From JAFNAG01 sp963824985 (GTDB taxonomy: Bacteria > Acidobacteriota > UBA6911): a stretch of 64,000 nucleotides of DNA. The DNA is taken from NCBI GenBank assembly GCA_963824985.1, contig CAWGRQ010000027.1, positions 61,453 to 125,452 of the forward strand, written 5' to 3'. Positions 1 to 8,788 of this stretch are shown in pieces; within the stretch, counting starts at the first letter, position 1, and every line of letters begins with the position of its first letter. Under the pieces are notes generated by a model. The model ran no database searches, was not told the DNA's origin, and saw nothing but the letters and a program-made list of their open reading frames with translations. The position numbers were made by a program, and so were the translations under genes.

Positions 1-617
1 GGAATGGCCGCGCAATTGATGGCATAGAATGGGCCATCCCGCCGCGCCGACTCGAAGTGAATGGCGTGCGCGACCAGGTCTTTCCCCGTGCCGCTCTCCC
101 CCTGGATCAGGATCGTGGAGGCTTCGCTGGCAGCGAGCTTGCGAACCATTTCCACCACCTCGCGGATGTGATCGGAAACACCGATGAAGTGTTCCACGCT
201 CCATTCACTGCGCTGGATTTCATGCGTGCGCGCGACCTCGGTGCGCAACCGGCGCGTTTCTAGCGCGTTTCGCAGCGCATTTTCGAGTTTCTCGAAGTTG
301 ATCGGTTTCTCGATGAAATCGTAGGCGCCGAGCTTCAGGCTGCGCACCGCGTCATCGACCACGCCGAAGGCGGTAATCACGATGACCGGCACCTGGATGC
401 TGCGTCGTCTGAGTTCCGACAGGACTTCGATCCCGGTCATGTCGGGGAGCTTGACGTCGAGGGTAATCAGGTCGGGATTGTCCAGCTGGGCGCGCGCGAG
501 CGCGGCAGCGCCGTCCTCCGCCAGGCTCACATGATAGCCCCACTGCTCCAGTCTCTGCTGAAGGGACCAGCGCACCAGGCGCTCATCATCCACCACCAGA
601 ATGGTTTCCTTGGGCAT
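1..617 (-). CDS. NtrC-family sigma-54-dependent response regulator (3' end off window)
   Basis: The start is ATG at 617 and reads MPKETILVVDDE. An N-terminal receiver domain spans about residues 1-120, with acidic pocket D10/D11, phospho-acceptor D54 in the TLDVKLPD stretch and the conserved Lys in the EKPI motif. After a linker, the AAA+ sigma-54 interaction domain begins; its Walker A GESGTGKD is at about residue 172. The window ends at residue 205, so the GAFTGA loop, Walker B and the Fis-type helix-turn-helix are not visible. The family activates RpoN-dependent promoters from upstream enhancers. The gene lies 15 bp downstream of a PAS histidine kinase on the same strand, so the two form a two-component system. 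Both sit just downstream of the mtr electron-transfer operon, which carries a sigma-54-like promoter (8128-8143), so regulation of that operon is a reasonable inference. Confidence 0.9.
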   Translation of the reverse strand, partial: MPKETILVVDDERLVRWSLQQRLEQWGYHVSLAEDGAAALARAQLDNPDLITLDVKLPDMTGIEVLSELRRRSIQVPVIVITAFGVVDDAVRSLKLGAYDFIEKPINFEKLENALRNALETRRLRTEVARTHEIQRSEWSVEHFIGVSDHIREVVEMVRKLAASEASTILIQGESGTGKDLVAHAIHFESARRDGPFYAINCAAI

Positions 618-632
618 GCGACCCTTAACTCC

Positions 633-2153
633 CTAGAGGCGTGACAGGAGAGGAAGAGTGACGATGAATTTCGCACCGTGTCCGACCGCACTCTGCACCT
701 CGATAGAACCCCCATGATATTGCACGTTTTTCATGCAGGTTGCCAGCCCTAAACCGGTGCCGTCGGTCCGGGTGGTGAAAAAGGGCTGAAACATCTTCTT
801 CCGCACCTCTTCGGAGATCCCCGGGCCTTCATCCTCGACTTCCACGCGCACGATCCCGGCAACCGGGTCATGCGCCAGCCTGACTTCGATGCGCCCACCG
901 GCCGGCATGGCCTTCTGGGAATTGAGAAGCAGGTTCAGGAGCACCTGCTCGAGCTGAGTTTCGTCGCCGGTGAACCCGGGGATCGGGGTGAGGGAGCGCA
1001 GTCGAATGGAAAGGGCGTCGTTATTGGCCGATTTGGCGACCATGGCGACGATGCGTTGCGCCGTTTCGGCAAGCTGGATGTCGGTGTGCGATGGCGGTTT
1101 GGGCTTGGCGTAATTCAGGAGATCGCGGACGATCTTGTCGATTCGGTTAACCTCGTACAGAACGTCGCCGAGAATCTCGCGATGGATGTCGGTGGCGGGG
1201 ATGGAATCGCGGATTACCTCGATCGCCCCCTTGATCCCAGCCAGCGGATTCTTGATTTCATGCGCCAGACCGGCAGACAACTCGCCCAGCGTCGCCAGAT
1301 GTTCGGCGTCCGCAAGCTGGCGTTCCATGTTCCGGTATGCGGTCACATCTTTCAGTACCGCGGAAGCGCCCATCATCTGTCCCATATCATCGAAAATCGC
1401 GGTACGCGTGAACATCACGTGGATGCGCCGGCCATCCTTCGTGATCCGCTCGGTCTGATAACTGCGCACGGCGCCGTGAGTGCGCACCCGCTCCGACAAT
1501 TGGCGCAGTTCCTGCGCTTCCCACAGTTCGGGCGGGAGCAGGATTGCGATCGATTTGCCCATGATCTCCGCGGCGCTGTAACCGAAGATGGTCTCCGCCC
1601 CACGGTTCCATGACGTAACATGGTCCTGAGGATCCAGGGTCATGATCGCGTCGGCCGAATCCTGCAAAATGTTGGCCATGAAGCGATTTTTTGCCGCCAG
1701 CTCATCCTCCAGCCGGCGAATTTCCGTCAGGTTGCGAGCCACGCCCAGGGTGCCGATGATCGTGCCGGCCTGGTCCCGAATGACCGAAGCCGAAAGGACC
1801 ACCGGGATCTTGCGCCCGGATGGCGATACGAGATGAGTGAAGTAGTTCAGCAGGCGCCCATCCTGCCTCAGCCGGTGCATGACCCGGTGGGCTTCGTCAG
1901 CCCCCCCGGCATAAAACGTATCGACCGGATGGCCTACGGCCTCTCCCGGCAGCAGTCCCAATAGTTCGCATGCGGTGGCGCTGCAGGAGGTGATCATGCC
2001 TTTGAGGTCGGTAGCAATAACGGCATCCAAGGATACCTGCTCGAGTTCACATCCCTCGAGGCAGATAGACCAGGAGCAGCGCTCCTTTGGCGCGGCCACC
2101 GCGCTGATTTTTGCTGAAGTTGACCCCCTGCGAGGAGACATTGGCTTTCTCAT
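633..2153 (-). CDS. PAS-domain sensor histidine kinase (NtrB-like)
   Basis: A 506-residue kinase with no predicted membrane segment, so probably cytoplasmic. Two PAS domains are visible at about residues 38-140 and 158-275. The HisKA domain follows, with the H box LSAGLAHEIKNPL and phospho-accepting His at about residue 298. The HATPase_c domain has an N box (LLNLLLNSQKAM), a G1 box (DEGPGI) and a G2 box (GTGLGLA). The protein ends 15 bp before the sigma-54 response regulator, its obvious partner. The ATG at 2153 abuts a GGGAGG, leaving almost no spacing, so the in-frame ATG at 2141 is an alternative start. The signal is unknown; PAS domains in such kinases often sense redox state or small ligands, which would fit the neighbouring electron-transfer operon. 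That link is inference. Confidence 0.93.
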   Translation of the reverse strand: MRKPMSPRRGSTSAKISAVAAPKERCSWSICLEGCELEQVSLDAVIATDLKGMITSCSATACELLGLLPGEAVGHPVDTFYAGGADEAHRVMHRLRQDGRLLNYFTHLVSPSGRKIPVVLSASVIRDQAGTIIGTLGVARNLTEIRRLEDELAAKNRFMANILQDSADAIMTLDPQDHVTSWNRGAETIFGYSAAEIMGKSIAILLPPELWEAQELRQLSERVRTHGAVRSYQTERITKDGRRIHVMFTRTAIFDDMGQMMGASAVLKDVTAYRNMERQLADAEHLATLGELSAGLAHEIKNPLAGIKGAIEVIRDSIPATDIHREILGDVLYEVNRIDKIVRDLLNYAKPKPPSHTDIQLAETAQRIVAMVAKSANNDALSIRLRSLTPIPGFTGDETQLEQVLLNLLLNSQKAMPAGGRIEVRLAHDPVAGIVRVEVEDEGPGISEEVRKKMFQPFFTTRTDGTGLGLATCMKNVQYHGGSIEVQSAVGHGAKFIVTLPLLSRL

Positions 2154-2200
2154 CCTCCCGGTGACAGCCGTGATGGCTGTTTAAATACCCCAAGTGCGTA

Positions 2201-2206
2201 ATTATA
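2201..2206 (-). promoter_or_regulatory. Possible sigma-70 -10 box for the kinase/regulator operon
   Basis: A perfect TATAAT is present on the minus strand about 48 bp upstream of the kinase start. No good -35 hexamer lies at 16-18 bp; a TTGGCA is 21 bp upstream. Tentative. Confidence 0.3.
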
Positions 2207-2309
2207 CCCGATTTTGATGAGCAGCGGTGCCAAGATCATCCAAAGCGCCCCAATTCCTGAGGCTATTTCCTGCCCCGCGCCCAGCCCAGCGCAAGAGATC
2301 GGGTGAAAT

Positions 2310-2336
2310 CCCAATATTATTGGGTCTGATAACCCA
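2310..2336. promoter_or_regulatory. Palindrome CCCAATATTATTGGG plus adjacent TGGGT/ACCCA repeat, possible activator site
   Basis: A perfect 15-bp palindrome (7+1+7) at 2310-2324 is followed by an overlapping inverted repeat TGGGT-N6-ACCCA at 2321-2336. It lies 100-130 bp upstream of the sigma-54-like promoter at 2436-2450, the usual distance for an NtrC-type enhancer. Function is inferred from position and symmetry only. Confidence 0.4.
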
Positions 2337-2435
2337 GAGCGCTGATTAAAATATCAACACTGACGCTGTAAATGTTCCAGATTAAGCCATTGCAAACATG
2401 CAGGATAGCTGCGACCGTGCACCTCACCGAATCAA

Positions 2436-2450
2436 TGGCACACGGGTTGC
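2436..2450 (+). promoter_or_regulatory. Sigma-54 (RpoN) promoter, TGGCACACGGGTTGC
   Basis: The -24/-12 elements TGGCAC and TTGC are exactly spaced (GG-N10-GC) and match the RpoN consensus at every defined position. The site points rightward into a region with no protein-coding gene, and the predicted start is near 2462. It probably drives the small RNA candidate at 2462-2590. Confidence 0.6.
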
Positions 2451-2461
2451 GTACTATTAAA

Positions 2462-2590
2462 CTGGATAGAGCAAATTACAACCCTAAAAGGAGAATCGTT
2501 CCGACATACAAACCTCCTTTCCACCCTTAATACCCACCTACACCCGAGCGGCGCCCTTTCTCTTCCCGGAGAAAGGGCGCTGATATTTTA
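2462..2590 (+). ncRNA. Candidate sigma-54-dependent small RNA
   Basis: Transcription from the RpoN promoter at 2436-2450 would start near 2462 and meet a strong terminator-like hairpin at 2551-2580, giving a transcript of about 125-130 nt. No start codon follows the internal AAAGGAG (2487-2493). That purine motif can instead pair with CTCCTTT (2514-2520) in a hairpin, hiding a Shine-Dalgarno-like sequence. No protein-coding gene occupies either strand here. This is a prediction from promoter, structure and terminator; no family is recognised. Confidence 0.4.
2551..2585 (+). terminator. Hairpin terminator, 12-bp perfect stem
   Basis: GCGCCCTTTCTC (2551-2562) pairs perfectly with GAGAAAGGGCGC (2569-2580) across a 6-nt loop and is followed by TGATATTTTA. 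The tail is only moderately T-rich. It ends the predicted small RNA. Confidence 0.5.
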
Positions 2591-2678
2591 GGGGCTCAAC
2601 AAGGACATATTGCATAACATGCGATCATGACCCCGGTCAATCGGCGATTGCTGTCGGCTGCGATTAGGGGGAAAAAGC

Positions 2679-2807
2679 AAAAACGCCACGGATTGCACTG
2701 ATTCCACAGATTCAAAAAGCCCGGCGGATCATATTTTTGACCTGGCGCGACCCGGAGCCGAAGGCTCTTTACAAATCTGTGGAATCCGTGCAATCCGTGG
2801 CGTTTTT
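2679..2807. repeat. Intergenic inverted repeat, CCACGGATT family (copy 1)
   Basis: Two 34-bp arms (2679-2712 and 2774-2807) are complementary except for one mismatch and are separated by 61 bp. They are built from the words CCACGGATT and GATTCCACAGATT, and each strand ends the hairpin with a run of T. It therefore can act as a bidirectional terminator downstream of mtrB. The spacer (about 2713-2767) resembles the spacer of the copy at 25250-25465 in opposite orientation. No flanking target duplication was found for this copy. Confidence 0.75.
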
Positions 2808-2926
2808 TTTGATTACGCCAGGAGTGAATTTCACTCCTATGCCTGGGGGTGCTGCGACGGGAATGGATAAATCCGGAGGGGAGCAGCATCTCCCCCTCCT
2901 CATTTGAGGAGGGGGAGATATGTTGA

Positions 2927-5026
2927 TTAGCGGGAATAGACCAGGGAGAAGGTCATCAGATGGGCTTTGTAGTTCTCCATCGGGAAGAGCTTCTCGCTGT
3001 AGCCATAATACTGCCAGGCCGGTTTGAAGGCCATGCCGTGCCCCATCGGGATCAGGACGGACATGTATGGCTGATGGAACTCAAGGGGATTGCTGCCGCG
3101 GCTGATGATTCCGCGATAGCCGAGCTCCACCTTGGAGCCCCGGTAGATGCCGATGCCCACGCCGCCGCCGAATCCGGAGACCCGTTCGTCGAACATGGAA
3201 ATATCTTTACGGAAGTTCTGGGGAATCAGATAAGGAATAGTCGAGAGGAGATCCGTGCGCGAGAAATCAGCATTCAAGCTGATGCGCTCGTTCGGTTCCC
3301 AGCTCAAACCACCGATGAAATTCCAGTTGCGCGACCGGAAGGTGATATCGCTGGCATCGTTGGAATTGCGCCGGATGCCGACCCGGCTGTTGACGGTGAA
3401 GCCTTTCCAGGATCCGATGCGCATATCGAAGTTGAAGTCGTCGTAATCGAACAGATCGGTCCGGGTCAGGGCCTGATTGGACTGGGTGTTCTCGTAGTCA
3501 ACCCCGAGGCGCACCATTCTGGTGGGTCGGAAAACCATGCCGAAAATCGCGGTGTTTTGCGACATCTCGGAGGTTTGCGCGTCTTCAGAATCGTTATTGC
3601 TGATGTCGGTAAAGGTGTAACGATGACCGGCGCGCATGGAAATCCCGTGCCCCAGGTCGAACTCGCCCTCAGCCTGATTCCGCACCTGGTTGTAAACCAG
3701 CTCGGTGTTCAGCAAGGAGGTCACCGTAACGTCGGATGTCGATCCGGGACCAAGAAGAGAATTGGCATTCAGATACGACGTCGAAAGCAGGGCAGCCCCG
3801 GAGACGTGATACGCGAGCGTATCAATCCTGTCCGTCAGCATGAGCCGGGAGAAGGGGGAGTACTCGAACAGGATCGAACCGTTGTGGTTCGGCTTTTTGG
3901 CGCGGCCGTTCCAGGAATCCAGCTCGGCGCCATAGGCCAACAATTCTTCGAACGAGACGAAGTGCCCGGTGCTGAGCGCGCTCATGTTCGAATCAAGTTT
4001 GCCCATTGAGTAGATATACTGGCCGGTCATGCGCAAGTTCTTGAACGGCGTGAACTTGGCCAGGACTTTGGTGGTCGGCAGGGCGGTGAACCCGTTGTAG
4101 GAGCGATCGAGCGAATCGAGGGTCACATTCTGGCCGAAGAGGGGAAACGAACGATTTCCGGCCGGCTGGCCCGCGTCGATCAACGTGGTCCGGTTCTTCA
4201 TTCTGCGGTAGCCCTGTTCCACCGTCAGATTGAGCGCGGACAGATTGAACTGGACCCCCGCGCGGTATTCATCTGACGAGTAATCCCACTGCGTGTGGAG
4301 CAGGAACTCGTTCCCCGCGGTGCCCAGGGTGGTGTAGCCCGGACCGATGCCCGAGTTGCGCATATACCCGAAATAAGGGGTGATCTTCGAATTGGGACGA
4401 AGGCGCAGCTCGAAGTTGATGATTTTATAGTTAACATCGAGGTTGTGTTGGGGGAAGGGATTCCCTGCACTCAAAAGCGGATTCGCGAAACTGGATATAT
4501 AATTGTAGTATTTCAGATCGCGATAACTGAATTGTATCTGGTAAGCATCCGTACGGCTCATGTTGAAGCGCACTGAGCTGTATGGATCCCCCACGTTGCT
4601 GGCCGACAGATCCAGCCTGTCGAACCACCCGGTTCCCGGGGTGGAGCGAAGGCTGAGAGCCGCGTTGAACAATCGGGCGCCCTGAAACTGGTTGACCTGG
4701 CTCCGGTACATCTCCTGGTTCCCATCAATCTTGGACGACCACCGATAACCCACCTCAAAATCGGTGCGAGCATCATAGGCTCCAAGCTTGAACCCCTCGC
4801 CGGACGCCGCGGGTTGCGAGGCAGCCGCCTGTGCCGGCGGTTTTTCCTCTTTGGACGTCTTGTCGGCGGGGGTGCCGGCAGGTGCCGCACTTACCGTCCC
4901 CTCCGGATTGGATTGAACCGGGAGAGCATGGATCGTGCCGGCGAACATCACCAGCACCAGCGCGGCAAGCCCGACGATGCTGCATCTGGAACAGATCGGC
5001 TTGCGAAGAAGAACATTCATATTCAT
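2927..5026 (-). CDS. mtrB: MtrB/PioB-type outer-membrane beta-barrel of the electron conduit
   Basis: The start is placed at ATG 5026 (MNMNVLLRK), which has a GGAGC ribosome site and a typical signal peptide; the frame stays open upstream but would overlap mtrA. The protein is 699 residues: signal peptide to about residue 37, a Pro/Ala/Lys-rich linker, then a long series of alternating amphipathic strands typical of a 26- to 28-strand barrel. In this family the barrel sheathes a periplasmic decahaem cytochrome and docks a surface decahaem cytochrome. It is third in the operon mtrC-mtrA-mtrB, 23 bp after mtrA. Two cysteines (CSRC) occur but lie inside the signal peptide, so the exported barrel lacks the N-terminal CXXC reported for Shewanella MtrB. 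Assignment rests on operon context plus barrel character. Confidence 0.82.
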   Translation of the reverse strand: MNMNVLLRKPICSRCSIVGLAALVLVMFAGTIHALPVQSNPEGTVSAAPAGTPADKTSKEEKPPAQAAASQPAASGEGFKLGAYDARTDFEVGYRWSSKIDGNQEMYRSQVNQFQGARLFNAALSLRSTPGTGWFDRLDLSASNVGDPYSSVRFNMSRTDAYQIQFSYRDLKYYNYISSFANPLLSAGNPFPQHNLDVNYKIINFELRLRPNSKITPYFGYMRNSGIGPGYTTLGTAGNEFLLHTQWDYSSDEYRAGVQFNLSALNLTVEQGYRRMKNRTTLIDAGQPAGNRSFPLFGQNVTLDSLDRSYNGFTALPTTKVLAKFTPFKNLRMTGQYIYSMGKLDSNMSALSTGHFVSFEELLAYGAELDSWNGRAKKPNHNGSILFEYSPFSRLMLTDRIDTLAYHVSGAALLSTSYLNANSLLGPGSTSDVTVTSLLNTELVYNQVRNQAEGEFDLGHGISMRAGHRYTFTDISNNDSEDAQTSEMSQNTAIFGMVFRPTRMVRLGVDYENTQSNQALTRTDLFDYDDFNFDMRIGSWKGFTVNSRVGIRRNSNDASDITFRSRNWNFIGGLSWEPNERISLNADFSRTDLLSTIPYLIPQNFRKDISMFDERVSGFGGGVGIGIYRGSKVELGYRGIISRGSNPLEFHQPYMSVLIPMGHGMAFKPAWQYYGYSEKLFPMENYKAHLMTFSLVYSR

Positions 5027-5049
5027 GGCTTTAGCTCCTGCCTCCGGTT

Positions 5050-5979
5050 CTATTTGAAAAACAAGCGATCGAAATTGGAGCCGTGGATCATCACGTGACA
5101 AGTAGTGCAATTCCGATACGTAGGGCTGTTCAGGTTGTGGATGGATGGCGGCTGCCCCCCGAGAACGCTCTTGCTCACCGGAGTGCGGGAATGGCACTCC
5201 AGGCACAGAGAGGTCACGGTGGCACGCACCAGCATCTTGGTGTTGTTCGAGCCGTGAGGCTCGTGACAACCCTGGCACCCGCGCAGGTTGATGGCTGGAT
5301 GCTCGAACACGAAAGGCCCTTGCTTTTCCGTGTGACAGCGGACGCAGACTTCCTCGCCGGTGAGGCTGGTACGCATCTGACGGGCTTCGATTCCGCTATG
5401 AGGCTGATGGCAATCCGTGCACTCCATCGCCTTTTCCTTCACCTTGTGGTGAAACGGCTTGGAGAACTGGGACTTTTGCTGGGTGTGGCAACTCATGCAC
5501 AGGTCGCTGGTCCGCGCCTTCAGGGAACGGGTCAGTCTGGCAGGGTTGTGCACGCTGTGGCAGTCGGCGCAGTCCACCGATTGCTTGGCGTGCATGCTGG
5601 CGCTGTACCCGGTGACTTCATGATCCTTCCGGTGACAGGCCAGGCACTGCTGGCTGTAAGTCTTGGATGCGCTGCCTTTGAATCCGATGACCTTTGTCTT
5701 GTCGCCCCCGCCGTCGATATGAGCTTTTCCAGGGCCGTGGCAAGATTCGCACGGATTCTCGATCTTGAGCTGAGTGCTCTTCTCGAGAGCGTCGTGAGGG
5801 GTCTTCGCGAAAGCTTTAACTACCTCCTCGTGGCAGGCGGCGCAATCTTGCATGGTCGTTTCAGCTTTTTGGGGCTGAGCCCCGGCCAGCAGCCCCTTCG
5901 GGTTGCCGGCCAGAGCCCAGATCGCAATAGCTGCCACGAAAGACACGAGCAGGAATTTGGTACTGCGTGTAAGTGTCAT
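5050..5979 (-). CDS. mtrA: Periplasmic decahaem c-type cytochrome, MtrA/DmsE family
   Basis: The start at ATG 5979 is preferred because GAGG precedes it and it begins a signal peptide (MTLTRSTKFLLVSF, cleavage near residue 34); the longer open frame overlaps mtrC. The mature 309-residue protein carries exactly ten CXXCH haem sites, at about residues 46, 77, 112, 137, 161, 187, 212, 235, 259 and 291. That evenly spaced pattern and length match MtrA/DmsE proteins, which carry electrons through the MtrB barrel. It follows the OmcA/MtrC gene by 8 bp and precedes the barrel gene by 23 bp, so the three are almost certainly co-transcribed and assembled as one complex. Confidence 0.93.
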   Translation of the reverse strand: MTLTRSTKFLLVSFVAAIAIWALAGNPKGLLAGAQPQKAETTMQDCAACHEEVVKAFAKTPHDALEKSTQLKIENPCESCHGPGKAHIDGGGDKTKVIGFKGSASKTYSQQCLACHRKDHEVTGYSASMHAKQSVDCADCHSVHNPARLTRSLKARTSDLCMSCHTQQKSQFSKPFHHKVKEKAMECTDCHQPHSGIEARQMRTSLTGEEVCVRCHTEKQGPFVFEHPAINLRGCQGCHEPHGSNNTKMLVRATVTSLCLECHSRTPVSKSVLGGQPPSIHNLNSPTYRNCTTCHVMIHGSNFDRLFFK

Positions 5980-5987
5980 GTTGGCCT

Positions 5988-8060
5988 CTATCGAGCGTGT
6001 GCTTTGCTTACCGCGAAATCCGCGCTTTCCTTGTGGCATACCTCGCAAGACTCAACCTGCATGGTGCCGAAGGTGGTGGTGTTGATGAACGCATGAGCCG
6101 CCGTCGAAACGGAGTCATGGCATCCCAGACAGGCTGCCGCTACCGGCATCGTCGGGCTCCAGTAGTTCTTCGGGGTTACGGTGGCCACATTGGTCGTGGG
6201 CAGGGGCACGGTGTAGCTGTTGCCCACATGACACGCAGCACAATTGCGGCGATCTCCCGGGTAGAGCACTTCCTTGAAGCTGGTGTTGCCGAGCTTGTAG
6301 TCGTTCGCCAGCTCTTCGCCGGTGTGGATCTTGTGAACCATCCACTGCATGGAAACCGACTCCGCGGCCGCGCCGCTGCCGGCTACCAGCGTCGGGTTGT
6401 GGCACACAATGCACGATTCAGTTGTGTTGCGGTTGCTGCCGTGCAACGCGAGCTTTCCGTGGCACTTGTTACAGTTGTCGATCGAGACCACCGCACGCCG
6501 GTTGACCAGCGGGGAGCCATCCACCGAGAAGTACTTCACCACGTTGTCCATGGCGTCTCTCTGGCTGATGGTTTGGGTCGGGTCGCCGTTCTTGATCAGG
6601 TTTACCGTAAGGCGGCCTTCAAATTGCATAGCCCAGGAGCCGGTGGCGGTCGTCGGGACCTTGATCGTCTTGAAGGTGTAGCTGTAGGCGCCGCCGCCGA
6701 TTGAGGTGGCCCCGGAAATGGTCTCCGTGATCCGCGTCGTGTAATCGGTGGTCGGGCCGGCCAGGTTGGCCGAGAATCTGCCCAGCGAGCCGCCGAATGC
6801 CGCCGGATCCATGGCATTCCCGTTCTTGTCGGTGATCTTGAACTGAACGGTCGGATTCTGCCCGGGAGCCGTATTCGTGATGCTCATGATGTTGAGCTTG
6901 GGGAACGCGAGCTGTCTCGATTTGTAGGGAACCGTGTGCGCTCCGACTACCGAGGGATCGTACTCGAGCTGGCCCTGTGGCTGATGGCAGGAGGAGCACT
7001 CTGAATTGTCCGCATAGGCGCCGGCCGCGTGGTTCTCTCCCGTGGCGAAATTGATATCATCGTGGCACGATCCGCAGGCTTCGATCGTCGGGAAGAGCTT
7101 CCAGGCATTCACCTGCCTGGAATTCTTGTGGCAGCTGTCGCAGTTGCGGATGTCCATCGGGTACACGATGTTGGAGAAATCGTTGACGGACTGGGCGTTG
7201 CCGATAATTATGTAGGGCGTTCCCGCTATGACGCTCGGCAGCGAAGAAGACCTGTGGACCTTGTGAATCAGGACCTTCATGTCCTGCGGCTGCCCGGTGT
7301 CGGGATCAACCGTCTGCGGAGTGTGGCACAGGACGCAGATCTGCACTTCGCGGCGGCCCGTTTCCCCATGCAGCGCCAGCGGATCGTGGCAGGCATTGCA
7401 GCTGGCGGTGACGGCGATTTCATGGATCTGGGTCACAGGCGATCCATTGGGGACGAAATCCAGCGTCGGGTTTCCTACGTAAAAGCTGTAGCCCCATTCC
7501 CGGAGGTCGCGCCGGCCGTAAATCCCGAGCGTGTGCGTGAGCGTGGTGTCGTAATTCGACGGGAGTGTGGTGCCGAACTTGTAGGTGTAAACACCGCCGC
7601 CCAAATCCGTCCAGACGCCGCCCGCATCGGCTCCGGCCTGAACATACTTCACACCGGGACGTGGGCTGTTCGACGGAGTGGTTCCAGAGCGCGTCGTGTA
7701 CGCGACGTAATCCGTGACCTCGCCCGCCACGCTCTTGGGCAAATAAGCCAGGATGAAGCTCGAGCTGACGGCCCCCGGCGTCAATACGCCCAACCGGTCA
7801 AGAGGCTGATCCAGAGCGTCAGTGTATTTCACCGTGACCAGCGGCTTGCGGTCAGTCGGAATCGTGACGTTCTGGATAATGATCTTGAGCCCGGGGCGAA
7901 TGAAGGTCGCTTCGGCTTCGGAGATGTAGTAATCCTTCTGTAAAGCAGTGTAGGTCTGATCTTCCTTTTCGGCGACCAGAGCAGCAATCGCGAGAGCAGT
8001 GGCCATGAACGACAGCAATGTCAGTATCGCTATCTTCGAGGCCTTCTTACTGAGTTTCAT
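5988..8060 (-). CDS. mtrC: OmcA/MtrC-family surface decahaem c-type cytochrome
   Basis: A 690-residue exported cytochrome starting at ATG 8060 with GGAGG five bases upstream. Ten CXXCH motifs fall in two pentahaem clusters: residues 221, 242, 307, 329, 355, and 530, 550, 607, 644, 672. Each cluster is preceded by a beta-rich domain (about 45-215 and 380-520), the domain order of MtrC/OmcA outer-membrane cytochromes. These proteins pass electrons to minerals, electrodes or partner cells. The signal peptide (residues 1-30) contains no cysteine, so unlike Shewanella MtrC/OmcA it is not a lipoprotein and must be held at the surface by the barrel or another route. It is first gene of the operon, behind a sigma-54-like promoter. 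Confidence 0.94.
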   Translation of the reverse strand: MKLSKKASKIAILTLLSFMATALAIAALVAEKEDQTYTALQKDYYISEAEATFIRPGLKIIIQNVTIPTDRKPLVTVKYTDALDQPLDRLGVLTPGAVSSSFILAYLPKSVAGEVTDYVAYTTRSGTTPSNSPRPGVKYVQAGADAGGVWTDLGGGVYTYKFGTTLPSNYDTTLTHTLGIYGRRDLREWGYSFYVGNPTLDFVPNGSPVTQIHEIAVTASCNACHDPLALHGETGRREVQICVLCHTPQTVDPDTGQPQDMKVLIHKVHRSSSLPSVIAGTPYIIIGNAQSVNDFSNIVYPMDIRNCDSCHKNSRQVNAWKLFPTIEACGSCHDDINFATGENHAAGAYADNSECSSCHQPQGQLEYDPSVVGAHTVPYKSRQLAFPKLNIMSITNTAPGQNPTVQFKITDKNGNAMDPAAFGGSLGRFSANLAGPTTDYTTRITETISGATSIGGGAYSYTFKTIKVPTTATGSWAMQFEGRLTVNLIKNGDPTQTISQRDAMDNVVKYFSVDGSPLVNRRAVVSIDNCNKCHGKLALHGSNRNTTESCIVCHNPTLVAGSGAAAESVSMQWMVHKIHTGEELANDYKLGNTSFKEVLYPGDRRNCAACHVGNSYTVPLPTTNVATVTPKNYWSPTMPVAAACLGCHDSVSTAAHAFINTTTFGTMQVESCEVCHKESADFAVSKAHAR

Positions 8061-8127
8061 AATGCCTCCAAAAATTCACCCATTTTCAACACAACCTTTG
8101 TAAGCGCAGAAGTGTACGCATCTGATA

Positions 8128-8143
8128 AGCAATTTTCACGCCT
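8128..8143 (-). promoter_or_regulatory. Sigma-54-like promoter of the mtr operon
   Basis: The minus strand reads AGGCGTGAAAATTGCT: GG and GC are separated by exactly 10 bp and the -12 element TTGCT is perfect, while the -24 element AGGCGTG deviates from TGGCACG at three positions. The start would be near 8117, giving a 57-nt leader before the mtrC ribosome site. A sigma-54 activator is encoded just beyond the operon. Confidence 0.5.
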
Positions 8144-8788
8144 ATAGGCTCGATCAGGCAAAACTGATGTAAATTTCATCAATTGAAAGTGTTGCAGTCT
8201 TATGCACAATACCGGAACACACAAGCCGGGAACCCAAGTGGGGCATATCCCTCAGCTGTGGGGGTATCCTCTCATCCGCCCATTCCTTTGGCCGTCATCG
8301 CTCCTTCAGGCGACAATCCTAAAACATTAGAAGGAATTTATGGATATCCCAGCCGCAGCCTGTCACTCATGAGGGATGACATAGATAGCCTAATTCATTA
8401 GTTTTAGTCGTGCAATCAATAAATGAATGATTTTGGCGGAATCAGGAATGATCACAACCGGGGCCCACGCGCCGGCCCTCGCAATCCACCGTAGGGGCGA
8501 CCGGAAGGTCGCCCGCTTATTGAAGATGTTCCGTTGCCGTCTCATTTCATGCGATGCAGGCGAATCTTCGGGCGGCCTGCCGCGCGGCGAAAATGAGGTA
8601 TCCGACAGAAACTACTTAACCGAGAATTAATACACCATTAATACCAACTTGATGTTTTGTTACTACCATCCTCGCTCGTGCATCCCGTGACTTACGGGAG
8701 GGCGCCTTACCAGCAGGAGCATGAAGCGGATCGCGAGTGCCCGCTTCTTCCGCTTCTTTCCAACGATACCCTGACCGGAGAAAGGAAT
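8144..8788. other. Divergent intergenic region between mtrC and the porin gene
   Basis: No convincing gene. It contains TTTCA-N5-TGAAA (8174-8188), CCCA-AG-TGGG (8233-8242) and an imperfect ATATCCC/GGGGTAT repeat (8245-8267), at distances suited to activator binding upstream of the mtr promoter. A perfect hairpin GGGCGACC-GGAA-GGTCGCCC lies at 8495-8514. The rest is unremarkable. Confidence 0.5.

Noticed and set aside
8183..8630. Two small plus-strand frames between mtrC and the porin gene
   Set aside because: No ribosome sites and no recognisable protein character; one crosses the GGGCGACC hairpin.
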